From assembly GCA_910585635.1 (NCBI GenBank), contig CAJUFE010000033.1, positions 1 through 48,870 of the forward strand: DNA of 48,870 nucleotides, given 5' to 3'. A model generated the notes under the pieces. It did not search any database and was not told the origin of the DNA. It saw only the letters and a program-made list of their open reading frames with translations. The stretch comes from an uncultured Lachnospiraceae bacterium (GTDB taxonomy: Bacteria > Bacillota > Clostridia > Lachnospirales > Lachnospiraceae). How positions within the stretch are numbered: the stretch's first letter is position 1; the number at the start of each line of letters is the position of its first letter. Position numbers and translations under genes: made by a program. Shown piece by piece: positions 1-7,163 of this stretch.

Positions 1-32
1 CGCAGCGCTCTACCAAACTGAGCCACGCCTCG
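1..32 (-). tRNA. tRNA 5' half, probably tRNA-Pro (cut by window edge)
   Basis: Read on the minus strand the first 32 bases start CGAGGCG TG GCTC and continue AGTTTGGTA GAGC G CTGCG, which fits a tRNA acceptor strand, a GCTC/GAGC D-arm with the GG of the D-loop, and the 5' strand of the anticodon stem. The anticodon lies outside the window. A C at position 1 is typical of bacterial tRNA-Pro, so Pro is my best guess, by inference. A strong promoter sits just upstream. Confidence 0.75.
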
Positions 33-43
33 ATACCTCTGGT

Positions 44-72
44 AGTATAATACAGATCGCGGAAATTGTCAA
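44..72 (-). promoter_or_regulatory. Sigma-A promoter of the tRNA
   Basis: Minus strand: TTGACA (67-72), 17-base spacer, TATACT (44-49), followed within about 12 bases by the tRNA 5' end. A near-consensus housekeeping promoter, as expected for a stable RNA gene. Confidence 0.85.
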
Positions 73-110
73 CAGGAAATTTCAAAAAGATCCGTCGGCC
101 CAGAGGGTCC

Positions 111-229
111 GTTGTAACCGTTCAGATACACTGAACGGTTGCGGTCCGTTACTTTTCACACCCACGCCAGCTAAAGCAGCGTAGGGGGAGCTGGCATAAC
201 GTCACCGTCTCTCCCTCCGCTACGTTATG
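111..229. repeat. Dispersed hairpin element, copy A
   Basis: Contains a perfect 10-base inverted repeat, AACCGTTCAG (116-125) and CTGAACGGTT (131-140), then the module GTTACTTTTCACA (148-160) continuing CCCACGCC, then a GAGCTGGCATAACGTCAC segment and a CATAACGT...ACGTTATG stem (195-202/222-229). Parts of the same layout recur near 3.6, 12.4, 14.1, 22.4, 29.4, 41.4 and 47.6 kb. It lies at the 3' end of copA, so the last stem may help end that transcript, though no T-run follows it. Confidence 0.75.
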
Positions 230-239
230 ACTCTTTCTT

Positions 240-449
240 TTATGCGATCTCCACCACCTTATAATCCTGGTCCTCCACGGTCTTCTTCAAGACCTCATCG
301 GAGATATCCCCATTTAAAGTCAGGACCGCTGTCCCGGCCTTGTGGCTCACCTTCGCCTCAGCCACCTCTGCCAATGCTTCCAGGCACTTCTTCACCCTGG
401 CCTCACAGTGTCCGCACATCATCCCTTCGATCTTCATGGTCTTTGTCAT
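240..449 (-). CDS. Candidate internal start: CopZ-like copper chaperone made from the copA 3' end
   Basis: Within copA and in its frame an ATG at 449 is preceded by AGGAGG (458-463) at 8 bases, an ideal ribosome site. It opens a 69-residue unit that begins MTKTMKIEGMMCGHC and is exactly one HMA domain, the normal size of CopZ. The cell could therefore make both the full ATPase and a free chaperone from one ORF, or the sequence may be the relic of a copZ gene whose upstream stop was lost. Caution: a Lys-Glu-rich linker (codons AAA AAG GAG GAA) produces such a site easily, so use as a start is inference. Confidence 0.45.
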   Translation of the reverse strand: MTKTMKIEGMMCGHCEARVKKCLEALAEVAEAKVSHKAGTAVLTLNGDISDEVLKKTVEDQDYKVVEIA

Positions 450-2963
450 CTTTTCTTCCTCCTTTTTATCATCAGCCCGTGTTGGGGCTTGATCGGCCTC
501 CTGGTCCCCTGTTTTTGACTCGCCCTCCTGCCCTGCTCCTTGCACACCCGAAAGACCGGGCAGGGCATTTTTCGCTTTTTTATCCCGCTTAGGATCGTGC
601 AGATCGAACCAGTTCAAACGCAGGGCATTGGTCACCACGCAGAAGCTGGACAGGCTCATGGCGGCCGCGCCGAACATGGGGTTCAGCTTCCAGCCGAAGA
701 TGGGATACCACAGCCCAGCCGCTAAGGGGATGCCCACCACGTTATAGAAAAATGCCCAGAACAGGTTCTCGTGGATGTTCTGCAGGGTGGCCCGGCTCAT
801 GCGGATCGCGGCGGGCACGTCGCTCAAGCGGCTCTTCATCAATACCACGTCGGCCGCGTCGATGGCGATATCGGTCCCGGCACCGATGGCGATGCCCATA
901 TCAGCGCGGGTCAGGGCCGGGGCGTCGTTGATCCCATCCCCTACCATGGCTACCTTGCCCTTTTCCTTTAAGGCGCGGATCACCTCCTCCTTCCCGTCTG
1001 GAAGGACCCCCGCGATCACCTGGTCCACACCGGCCTGGCGGCCGATGGCCCTGGCGGTCTTTTCATTGTCCCCGGTGAGCATCACCACATGGATGCCCAT
1101 GCCCTGGAGCTCTTTCACCGCCCGGGGACTGTCCTCCTTGATCACGTCGGCCACGGCGATCACACCGGCCAGCCGGCCGTCCCGGCTAAAGTACAGGGGC
1201 GTCTTTCCATCTGCCGCCAATGCCTCTGCCTGGGCGAGGATCGGCCCCTCGATCTTCGTATAGCTGCTGATAAAGGCGCGGTTCCCGCCCCGAAGGACAG
1301 CTCCGTCCAATGTGGCGGTCAGGCCGTTCCCGGGCAATGCCTGGAAATCCGAGACCTCCTCTGCCGTGAGCCCTCTCTCCTGGGCCAGCTCCAGGATCGC
1401 CCGGGCCAGGGGATGCTCGCTCCTCTTCTCCAGGCTGTAGGCCAGGGCCAAAAGTTCCTCCTCACTGACCCCCTCCGCCGGGAGGATATCCGTCACCTTG
1501 GGCTGGCCGCTGGTGATCGTCCCGGTCTTATCTAAGGCCACGATCTGCATCTTCCCGGTCTCCTCCAGGGACACGGCGGTCTTGAACATGATCCCGCTCT
1601 TGGCGCTGACACCGTTCCCCACCATGATCGCCACCGGCGTGGCAAGCCCCAGGGCGCAGGGACAGCTGATCACCAGCACCGAGATCCCCCGGGCTAGGGC
1701 GAAGCCCACGCTCTGGCCCGCGAAGAGCCAGATGAGGATCGTCACCGCCGCCACCGTGATCACTGCCGGTACGAACACGCCGGATACCTTATCCGCCACC
1801 TTGGCGATCGGCGCTTTGGTGGCCGCGGCGTCGCTGACCATCTGGATGATCTGGGACAGGGTGGTATCCTCTCCCACCCGGGTGGCCCGGCACCGGATGA
1901 AGCCGGACTGGTTCACCGTAGCCGCCGACACATGGTCCCCCGCCTCCTTATCCACCGGGATGCTCTCCCCGGTGAGGGCGGACTCATTGACCGCGCTGCT
2001 GCCCTCTAAGACGATCCCGTCCACCGGGATATTTTCCCCGGGCCGGACCACGAAGATGTCGTCCTTCTGGACCTGGTCGATGGAAACCTGTGTCTCCACC
2101 CCGTCCTTGACCACCACGGCGGTCTTCGGGGCCAGCTTCATCAGGCTCTTTAGGGCATCGGTGGTCTTTCCCTTGGAACGGGCCTCCAGCATCTTCCCCA
2201 CGGTGATCAGGGTGAGGATCATGGCCGCCGATTCAAAGTAGAACTCGTGCATATAGACCATAGCTCCGGCCCGGTCCCCATTTTCCAGGGCAAAGGCCAT
2301 AGCGTAAAGGGCATAGATGCTGTAGAGATAGGACGCGCCGGAGCCTAAAGCCACCAGGGTGTCCATATTGGGGGCGCCGTGGAGCAGGCCCTTAAAGCCA
2401 CTGATGAAGAATTTCTGGTTGATCACCAGGATGATCGTGGTCAGATGGAGCTGGGTAAGGCCCTGCAGCAGATGGTTCTCCGCCAGGATCGCCGGAAGGG
2501 GCCAGCCCCACATCATGTGCCCCATGGAGATGTACATCAGGACGGCCAAAAAGCCGATGGAGGCAAAAAGCCTCTTTTTCAGCACCGGGGTCTCCCGGTC
2601 TTTTAGCGCGTCCTCCGCCGCGGATATCCCGGATGCACCGGGGCCGCCGGATATACCGGACGCGCCAGAGCCGTCTAAGCTACCAGACCTGCCGGATGCG
2701 CCGGAACTGTAGGAACTGCCCGACCCGCCGGATGCGCCCGCTGTCCCGCTACCCTTTCCTTTACCGCCCTTCTTTGACGCGCCGTACCCGGCCTGCTCCA
2801 CCGCCGAGATCACCGCCTCCGCCGATGCCGTCCCTTCCACACCCATGGAATTAGTCAAAAGGCTGACGGAGCAGGACTCCACCCCCGGTACCTTTGAGAC
2901 CGCCTTCTCCACCCGGGCGCTGCAGGCGGCGCAGCTCATGCCTGTCACTGTATACTGTTCCAT
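240..2963 (-). CDS. copA: Copper-translocating P1B-type ATPase with N- and C-terminal metal-binding domains
   Basis: Exports Cu(I) across the membrane at the cost of ATP. Visible parts of the 907 residues: an N-terminal HMA domain with GMSCAAC (Cys 11 and 14); a Gly/Ser-rich linker of repeated SGASG/SGIS units (about 63-117); membrane segments; the TGES phosphatase loop near 331; the transport motif CPC (434-436); the phosphorylation motif DKTGT (478-482); SEHPLA; TGDN; GDGINDAP. After the last membrane pair comes a charged linker and a second HMA domain with GMMCGHC (Cys 849 and 852). That tail has the size of a free CopZ chaperone. The gene follows csoR by 93 bases on the same strand, presumably one copper-induced operon. 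The family assignment is secure; Cu(I) rather than another soft metal is inferred from CPC and CsoR. Confidence 0.96.
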   Translation of the reverse strand: MEQYTVTGMSCAACSARVEKAVSKVPGVESCSVSLLTNSMGVEGTASAEAVISAVEQAGYGASKKGGKGKGSGTAGASGGSGSSYSSGASGRSGSLDGSGASGISGGPGASGISAAEDALKDRETPVLKKRLFASIGFLAVLMYISMGHMMWGWPLPAILAENHLLQGLTQLHLTTIILVINQKFFISGFKGLLHGAPNMDTLVALGSGASYLYSIYALYAMAFALENGDRAGAMVYMHEFYFESAAMILTLITVGKMLEARSKGKTTDALKSLMKLAPKTAVVVKDGVETQVSIDQVQKDDIFVVRPGENIPVDGIVLEGSSAVNESALTGESIPVDKEAGDHVSAATVNQSGFIRCRATRVGEDTTLSQIIQMVSDAAATKAPIAKVADKVSGVFVPAVITVAAVTILIWLFAGQSVGFALARGISVLVISCPCALGLATPVAIMVGNGVSAKSGIMFKTAVSLEETGKMQIVALDKTGTITSGQPKVTDILPAEGVSEEELLALAYSLEKRSEHPLARAILELAQERGLTAEEVSDFQALPGNGLTATLDGAVLRGGNRAFISSYTKIEGPILAQAEALAADGKTPLYFSRDGRLAGVIAVADVIKEDSPRAVKELQGMGIHVVMLTGDNEKTARAIGRQAGVDQVIAGVLPDGKEEVIRALKEKGKVAMVGDGINDAPALTRADMGIAIGAGTDIAIDAADVVLMKSRLSDVPAAIRMSRATLQNIHENLFWAFFYNVVGIPLAAGLWYPIFGWKLNPMFGAAAMSLSSFCVVTNALRLNWFDLHDPKRDKKAKNALPGLSGVQGAGQEGESKTGDQEADQAPTRADDKKEEEKMTKTMKIEGMMCGHCEARVKKCLEALAEVAEAKVSHKAGTAVLTLNGDISDEVLKKTVEDQDYKVVEIA

Positions 2964-3056
2964 AACTCGATCCGTTACCTCCTACTCTATACGGCCATAA
3001 AATACAGATCATCCAACATCCCACAGATCCCTGGATCCGGACGCTCTATATGCCCG

Positions 3057-3359
3057 TCACTTCATCAATTTCTGCAGCGTGGCCACCAGCTCGTCGATGG
3101 TCTCTTCCTTCCCCTCCCGGATATCCCGGGCCACGCAGGTCCGGATATGGTTGGCTAAGAGTACCTTATTAAAGCTGTTCAATGCCGCGTTCACCGCCGC
3201 CACCTGGATCAGGATATCCGTGCAGTAGGCATCCTTCTCCACCATCCCCTTGATCCCCCGGATCTGGCCCTCGATCCGGCTCAGCCGGTTCTGCAGATCC
3301 TTATATTCCTTCTCCGAGCGTTCCTTGTGCTTCTGGCAGCAGCTTGCTCCACTCTCCAT
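3057..3359 (-). CDS. csoR: CsoR-type copper-sensing repressor
   Basis: A DUF156/CsoR-family repressor of 100 residues that releases DNA on binding Cu(I). The body shows the family pattern RLSRIEGQIRGIKGMVE, then the Cys-His-Cys copper ligands as AYCTDIL and NHIRTC. The ATG at 3359 is chosen because AGGAGG lies 6 bases upstream and the family starts here. The frame is open for 47 further codons upstream, but those are lysine-rich translation of a tandem-repeat leader and begin inside the promoter. An N-terminal CC pair (GASCCQKH) is an extra feature. First gene of the copper operon, 93 bases ahead of copA. Confidence 0.93.
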   Translation of the reverse strand: MESGASCCQKHKERSEKEYKDLQNRLSRIEGQIRGIKGMVEKDAYCTDILIQVAAVNAALNSFNKVLLANHIRTCVARDIREGKEETIDELVATLQKLMK

Positions 3360-3370
3360 ACCGGGCCTCC

Positions 3371-3453
3371 TGTCTTTTTGTGTATGCTTTTTTGTATGCT
3401 CCTTGCGTATGTCTTTTTGCATATGCCTTTTTGCGTATGCCTTTTTATATATG
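3371..3453 (-). repeat. Tandem 11-14-base repeats in the csoR leader
   Basis: On the minus strand units resembling AAAAAGGCATACGC follow each other about six times (variants AAAAAGGCATATGC, AAAAAGACATACGC, AAGGAGCATAC, AAAAAAGCATACAC) between the promoter and the csoR ribosome site. They lengthen the untranslated leader. No function is evident. Confidence 0.8.
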
Positions 3454-3471
3454 ATCTGAGTTGATGGTCTT

Positions 3472-3500
3472 ATTATATACCCCCACCCGGTATTTTGCAA
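3472..3500 (-). promoter_or_regulatory. csoR-copA promoter with CsoR-type operator in the spacer
   Basis: Minus strand: TTGCAA (3495-3500), 17-base spacer, TATAAT (3472-3477). The spacer and its edges hold the imperfect palindrome ATACCGGGTGGGGGTAT (3477-3493), a G-tract flanked by ATACC/GGTAT, the form described for CsoR operators. Binding there would occlude RNA polymerase, giving copper-derepressed autoregulation of the operon. Confidence 0.8.
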
Positions 3501-3604
3501 GCCCTTTTTTCCTTTTCAGTCCAGATCTCTGTCCAGATAGCACTTTTCATACACACGCCAGGGGATCGCTCATGTAAATATTCCCAAATTTTTAAAGATC
3601 CCTC

Positions 3605-3675
3605 TCTAGGAGAGGCCTGTCCGGACATCACTTACACTCAGCTCCAGGAAATGTATAGTATACTACTCCATATTT
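3605..3675. repeat. Partial dispersed element resembling copy B
   Basis: A 24-base segment at 3628-3651 ending CTCAGCTCCAGGAAA matches 21 of 24 bases of 41407-41430 (CTTAGCTCCAGGAAA there), and the bases before it (AGGAGAGGCCTG) resemble those before the other copy. The rest of 3500-3753 holds no gene I can support. Confidence 0.55.
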
Positions 3676-3753
3676 TGTGCGATATGCCGCATCTTATCCC
3701 TTATCAGGGTATCGCAGATCGAAGATACATGTTTACGAAAGAGTGGTAGACTG

Positions 3754-3784
3754 AAAAAACAGCGGAGACTACTGCCTCTCCGCT
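3754..3784 (-). terminator. Rho-independent terminator of the AAA/PD-(D/E)XK gene
   Basis: Perfect 8-base stem AGCGGAGA/TCTCCGCT (3761-3784) followed on the minus strand by G and six T (3754-3759), about 45 bases after the stop codon at 3830. Confidence 0.85.
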
Positions 3785-3829
3785 GCCTGTACCTTATATT
3801 TCTCAAACCTCGACTGCAAATGCTCTGGC

Positions 3830-5509
3830 TTAACCGATCAGCACCTTCTTCCCCATAAAAGCAAAGCCATATTTCCGGATCTTATCTATCGGGATCCCTT
3901 TCTCTTCCAATGCATAGGCGTAACGCTTTTCCTCGATCTGCTTTAAGGCTGCACCCACGGTGTCTTCTAGGCTGTGCTCCTCCTCCGGGTCATGTACCTT
4001 AAACTCAAGGACGAAAGCATCATCGGCCTTGTCCCTTGGTTCCAGCATGACATCATATCGTCCAAACCCGCTCTCCCTGTTCGATGTAATGCTGTATCTG
4101 CCTGCCAGATCAACCATCAGCCCTAGCACAAAGCCATGGTAGAACCGCTCAGGCTCCGAAGCCTCCGACGGCCTGTTCCCTAAGTCAAAGCAACTGAAAG
4201 TAGCAAGAGCCGTCCTGTTCATATAGATGTTCATCGCCTTTTTATCGCCCAGCAGCAAGGCCTTGACAAAGGCATTATAGTCCGGGGTGTATTCCGCGAA
4301 CCACCCGTCGATCATACGTTCGAACATCATCCGCACTTCCCAGTTTGTCAGCCGCAGCTCATAATCCGCTTTTCCGCGTTCATCATACGCAACATGCTCC
4401 ACTTTCAGATAGCCGCTGGCCAGCAGCAAGCTCCAGATAGCGTTCATATTATGGTCAAGCTGATCGAATATGATCTGTTCATCGATCGTCGTATGGAAAG
4501 ATCTTCCTTGCAGCAGATCTTCCATGATGATCTTTGTATCCGGTATCCCTCCTTGGATCAGCTTTCCGACCAGGCTGTTAGAGCTGGTGTTCGCCCAGTA
4601 AGGCTCGAACTGCCCTTTGTCCAAGTAATTGATGATAGACCAGGGATTGTATATGTTCCGTGCATTTCCAAATGTAAAGCCGTCGTACCATGCACGTACT
4701 TTTTCTTTTTCGTCCAGTCCAAATTCATCCATGGAGGCGAACACTTCCTCTTCCGTGAAACCAAAGCAGTCCCCATATTCCTCCGAGGTCACCGTTACCA
4801 CCTTTAAGTTGTTCAGGTCCGAAAACATGGACTCTCGGCTCACTCTGGTGATCCCTGTCATGATAGCTCGTTCCATATATGGATCCGTCTTAAAGGTAGC
4901 ATTGAACAGGCTTCTGGTAAAAGCGACCATCTCCTTCCAGAACCCGTTCACATAAGCCTCCTGCATAGGCGTATCATATTCATCTAATAAGACGACCACC
5001 TTTTTTCCATAGTAACGGGACAGATAGCAGGACAGCATCTTCAGCGAGAAAGATACCGCGCTATCCTCCATATCTGCCGATATCTCCCTGAAATCCCTCT
5101 TCTCGCTCTCGCTCAGCAAGCCATCCTCCAGCAAAAAGCTGTATCTGTCATAAAGCGCCTTGATCACACGGCATATCGCTTTCCTTGCCTGCGCAAACGA
5201 TGTCTCCTTGATGTCCGCAAAACTCAGCATGAGCACTGGATATGTTCCCTGTAGCCTGCGGTACTTCTCTTCTTTCCATATGTCGAGCCCTTCAAATAAA
5301 GCGCCTTTATCTGCATATTCCACAGAAAAGAACTTCTCGACCATACTCATGGTCAGCGTCTTCCCGAAACGCCTAGGGCGAGTGATCAAGGTCACGCTGT
5401 CTCCCGCTTCCCACCATTCCTTAATGAAACGCGATCTGTCGATGTAAAAATAACCTTCCCTTCTGATCGTCTCGAAATCCTGACATCCGATGCTCACTGT
5501 CCTTGGCAT
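3830..5509 (-). CDS. AAA-ATPase-like protein with C-terminal PD-(D/E)XK nuclease-like domain
   Basis: 559 residues. The N-terminal half matches the AAA-ATPase-like family: a YIDRSRFIKEW opening, a Walker-A-like RPRRFGKTLTMSM near residue 45, and the Walker-B-like VVVLLDEYDTPM. The C-terminal part carries the PD-(D/E)XK-like signature YDVMLEPRDKADDAFVLEFKV. Such proteins are abundant, often multi-copy, in Clostridia and Bacteroidetes; their role is not settled. SD AAAGGGGG lies just before the ATG. It has its own promoter (5566-5594) and terminator (3754-3784), so it is a single-gene unit. A diverged second copy is at 38608-40191. Confidence 0.9.
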   Translation of the reverse strand: MPRTVSIGCQDFETIRREGYFYIDRSRFIKEWWEAGDSVTLITRPRRFGKTLTMSMVEKFFSVEYADKGALFEGLDIWKEEKYRRLQGTYPVLMLSFADIKETSFAQARKAICRVIKALYDRYSFLLEDGLLSESEKRDFREISADMEDSAVSFSLKMLSCYLSRYYGKKVVVLLDEYDTPMQEAYVNGFWKEMVAFTRSLFNATFKTDPYMERAIMTGITRVSRESMFSDLNNLKVVTVTSEEYGDCFGFTEEEVFASMDEFGLDEKEKVRAWYDGFTFGNARNIYNPWSIINYLDKGQFEPYWANTSSNSLVGKLIQGGIPDTKIIMEDLLQGRSFHTTIDEQIIFDQLDHNMNAIWSLLLASGYLKVEHVAYDERGKADYELRLTNWEVRMMFERMIDGWFAEYTPDYNAFVKALLLGDKKAMNIYMNRTALATFSCFDLGNRPSEASEPERFYHGFVLGLMVDLAGRYSITSNRESGFGRYDVMLEPRDKADDAFVLEFKVHDPEEEHSLEDTVGAALKQIEEKRYAYALEEKGIPIDKIRKYGFAFMGKKVLIG

Positions 5510-5565
5510 GTCTGCCCCCTTTCTAGCTATTTCCTGCGCCCTCTGCGATCAGTCCGTCTGCTCTT

Positions 5566-5594
5566 AGTATAGCTGATCATGATCGGCATTACAA
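5566..5594 (-). promoter_or_regulatory. Promoter of the AAA/PD-(D/E)XK gene
   Basis: Minus strand: TTGTAA (5589-5594), 17-base spacer, TATACT (5566-5571), 57 bases ahead of the ATG at 5509. The rest of the 5510-5871 gap holds only the degenerate repeat at 5804-5883. Confidence 0.65.
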
Positions 5595-5803
5595 TAACGA
5601 TCCGTATCCATATGCAATGATCCGACTGTCTGTTGTACATATCTGGATCTTGCCGGAAGGATGCGAGCATGACCGGTACGAACAGCCTTAAAAACGGATA
5701 GCGATCAGATCAAATAAAAAGGCCCCTTCCACAGGATCCTCACTGGTCGTTACTTCTCGTTCCTCTCCCTTTACTCCCCTTGTCCACGTCTCCCGCTCAT
5801 CCC

Positions 5804-5883
5804 CTTGTACGGCAAAAGCTCATCTCCTTCTATCCGTCCACGCCTTCATACGGCAAGGGCCCTATCCACTTCTACCCTTCCAT
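5804..5883. repeat. Degenerate 40-base tandem duplication at the 3' end of the transporter gene
   Basis: Two units of about 40 bases start CTTGTACGGCAA (5804) and CTTCATACGGCAA (5844) and continue alike (TATCCGTCC against TACCCTTCC). The second overlaps the transporter stop codon at 5872. Confidence 0.5.
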
Positions 5884-7140
5884 CCCTGCCGCCTTCCCGA
5901 ACAGCACATACCCCACCACAAAAAGGACCGTCAGCATGGCCACGCCCGCATTTGCCCTCCCGGTGAGCTGGGCCACTAAGCCCACCAGAGTGGTCCCCAG
6001 GAAGGAAGCCCCTTTCCCGCAGATATCGTAGATGCCAAAATACTCCCCTGCCCGATCGCTGGGGATGATCTTGGCGAAATAGGACCGGGATAGGGCCTGG
6101 ATGGCCCCCTGGAACATGCCCACTAAGACCGCCAGCACCCAAAATTTCCACTGGGCATCCAGCCCGATGGCAAAGACTGAGATCCCCACATAGGCCAGGA
6201 TGGCGATCTTTAACAGGCGCTCTGTGGCGTACCGTTTGGAGACTTTAGCAAAGAGCATGGCACAGGGAAAAGCCACCACCTGGGTCAGCAGGAGGGCTAA
6301 GAGGAGCTGACTCTGCTCCAGGCCCAAGGCGCTCCCATAGGCCGTAGCCATCTCGATGATCGTGTAGACCCCGTCGATAAAAAAGAAAAAGGACAGCAGG
6401 TAGAGGAAGATCTTCTTCTGCCCCCGGATATCCCGCAGGGTCCCGGCCAGACGCTTAAAGCTTGCCCGGACCGGGTGGGCGGTCACCTCCACATAATGCT
6501 CCTGCCGATACCCTTTCAAAAGGGGGATCGACAGCAGCGCCCACCATGCGCTGTTCAGGAAGAAGGCCAGCATCATGGCGGTCTTCATGGAGAGCTGCAA
6601 AGGTCCACGGAGCAGCACCAGGACCAGGGACAGCACAAATGGGATGCAGCTGCCGATATACCCCCAGGCATACCCCTGGGAGGAGATCTGATCGAAGCGC
6701 TCCGGGGTGGTGATGTCGGTGAGCATGGCGTCGTAGAAGATCAGGCTGGCATTATATCCCACCTTTGCCAGGATGAACACCCCCAGGAAGCCCTGCCAGG
6801 AAGCAGGAAAAGCCATGGCCCCGCAGCCGATGGCCCCCACCGTCAGGCAGGCCGCGAACAAGGGCTTCTTCCGGTCCTTACGGTCGGCCATGGTCCCCAG
6901 CACCGGGCCGATCAGGGCCACCAGCACTGTGGAGACGGAGACCCCATACCCCCAGTAAGCCAGGTAGCGCACCTTGGATAAGCCAGCCTGGGAGGCCAGC
7001 TGGTTAAAATAGATCGGGATGATCGTGGAGACCAGCAGGATGAAGGCGGAGTTCCCCACATCGTACAGGATCCATCCCCGCTCCAGCCTGGTCAGCTCCA
7101 GCCTCAGGCTGCCGCCTTTTTCCTTGCTCTGTCCTCCCAT
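5872..7140 (-). CDS. UMF1/Atg22-type major facilitator transporter
   Basis: A 12-helix MFS-type membrane protein of 422 residues. The opening ERGWILYDVGNSAFILLVSTIIPIYF and DRKDRKKPLF in the loop after the second helix are hallmarks of the UMF1 (Atg22-like) family, whose bacterial substrates are unknown. Start: two ATGs lie six bases apart; GGAG directly abuts the first (7146), giving it no spacing, but stands six bases before the second (7140), so 7140 is preferred. It begins a few bases after the leucine-rich-repeat gene ends (7164), so both are probably one operon from the promoter at 9177-9205. Confidence 0.88.
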   Translation of the reverse strand: MGGQSKEKGGSLRLELTRLERGWILYDVGNSAFILLVSTIIPIYFNQLASQAGLSKVRYLAYWGYGVSVSTVLVALIGPVLGTMADRKDRKKPLFAACLTVGAIGCGAMAFPASWQGFLGVFILAKVGYNASLIFYDAMLTDITTPERFDQISSQGYAWGYIGSCIPFVLSLVLVLLRGPLQLSMKTAMMLAFFLNSAWWALLSIPLLKGYRQEHYVEVTAHPVRASFKRLAGTLRDIRGQKKIFLYLLSFFFFIDGVYTIIEMATAYGSALGLEQSQLLLALLLTQVVAFPCAMLFAKVSKRYATERLLKIAILAYVGISVFAIGLDAQWKFWVLAVLVGMFQGAIQALSRSYFAKIIPSDRAGEYFGIYDICGKGASFLGTTLVGLVAQLTGRANAGVAMLTVLFVVGYVLFGKAAGMEG

Positions 7141-7163
7141 GATCATCTCCTGCCTTCTCTATT

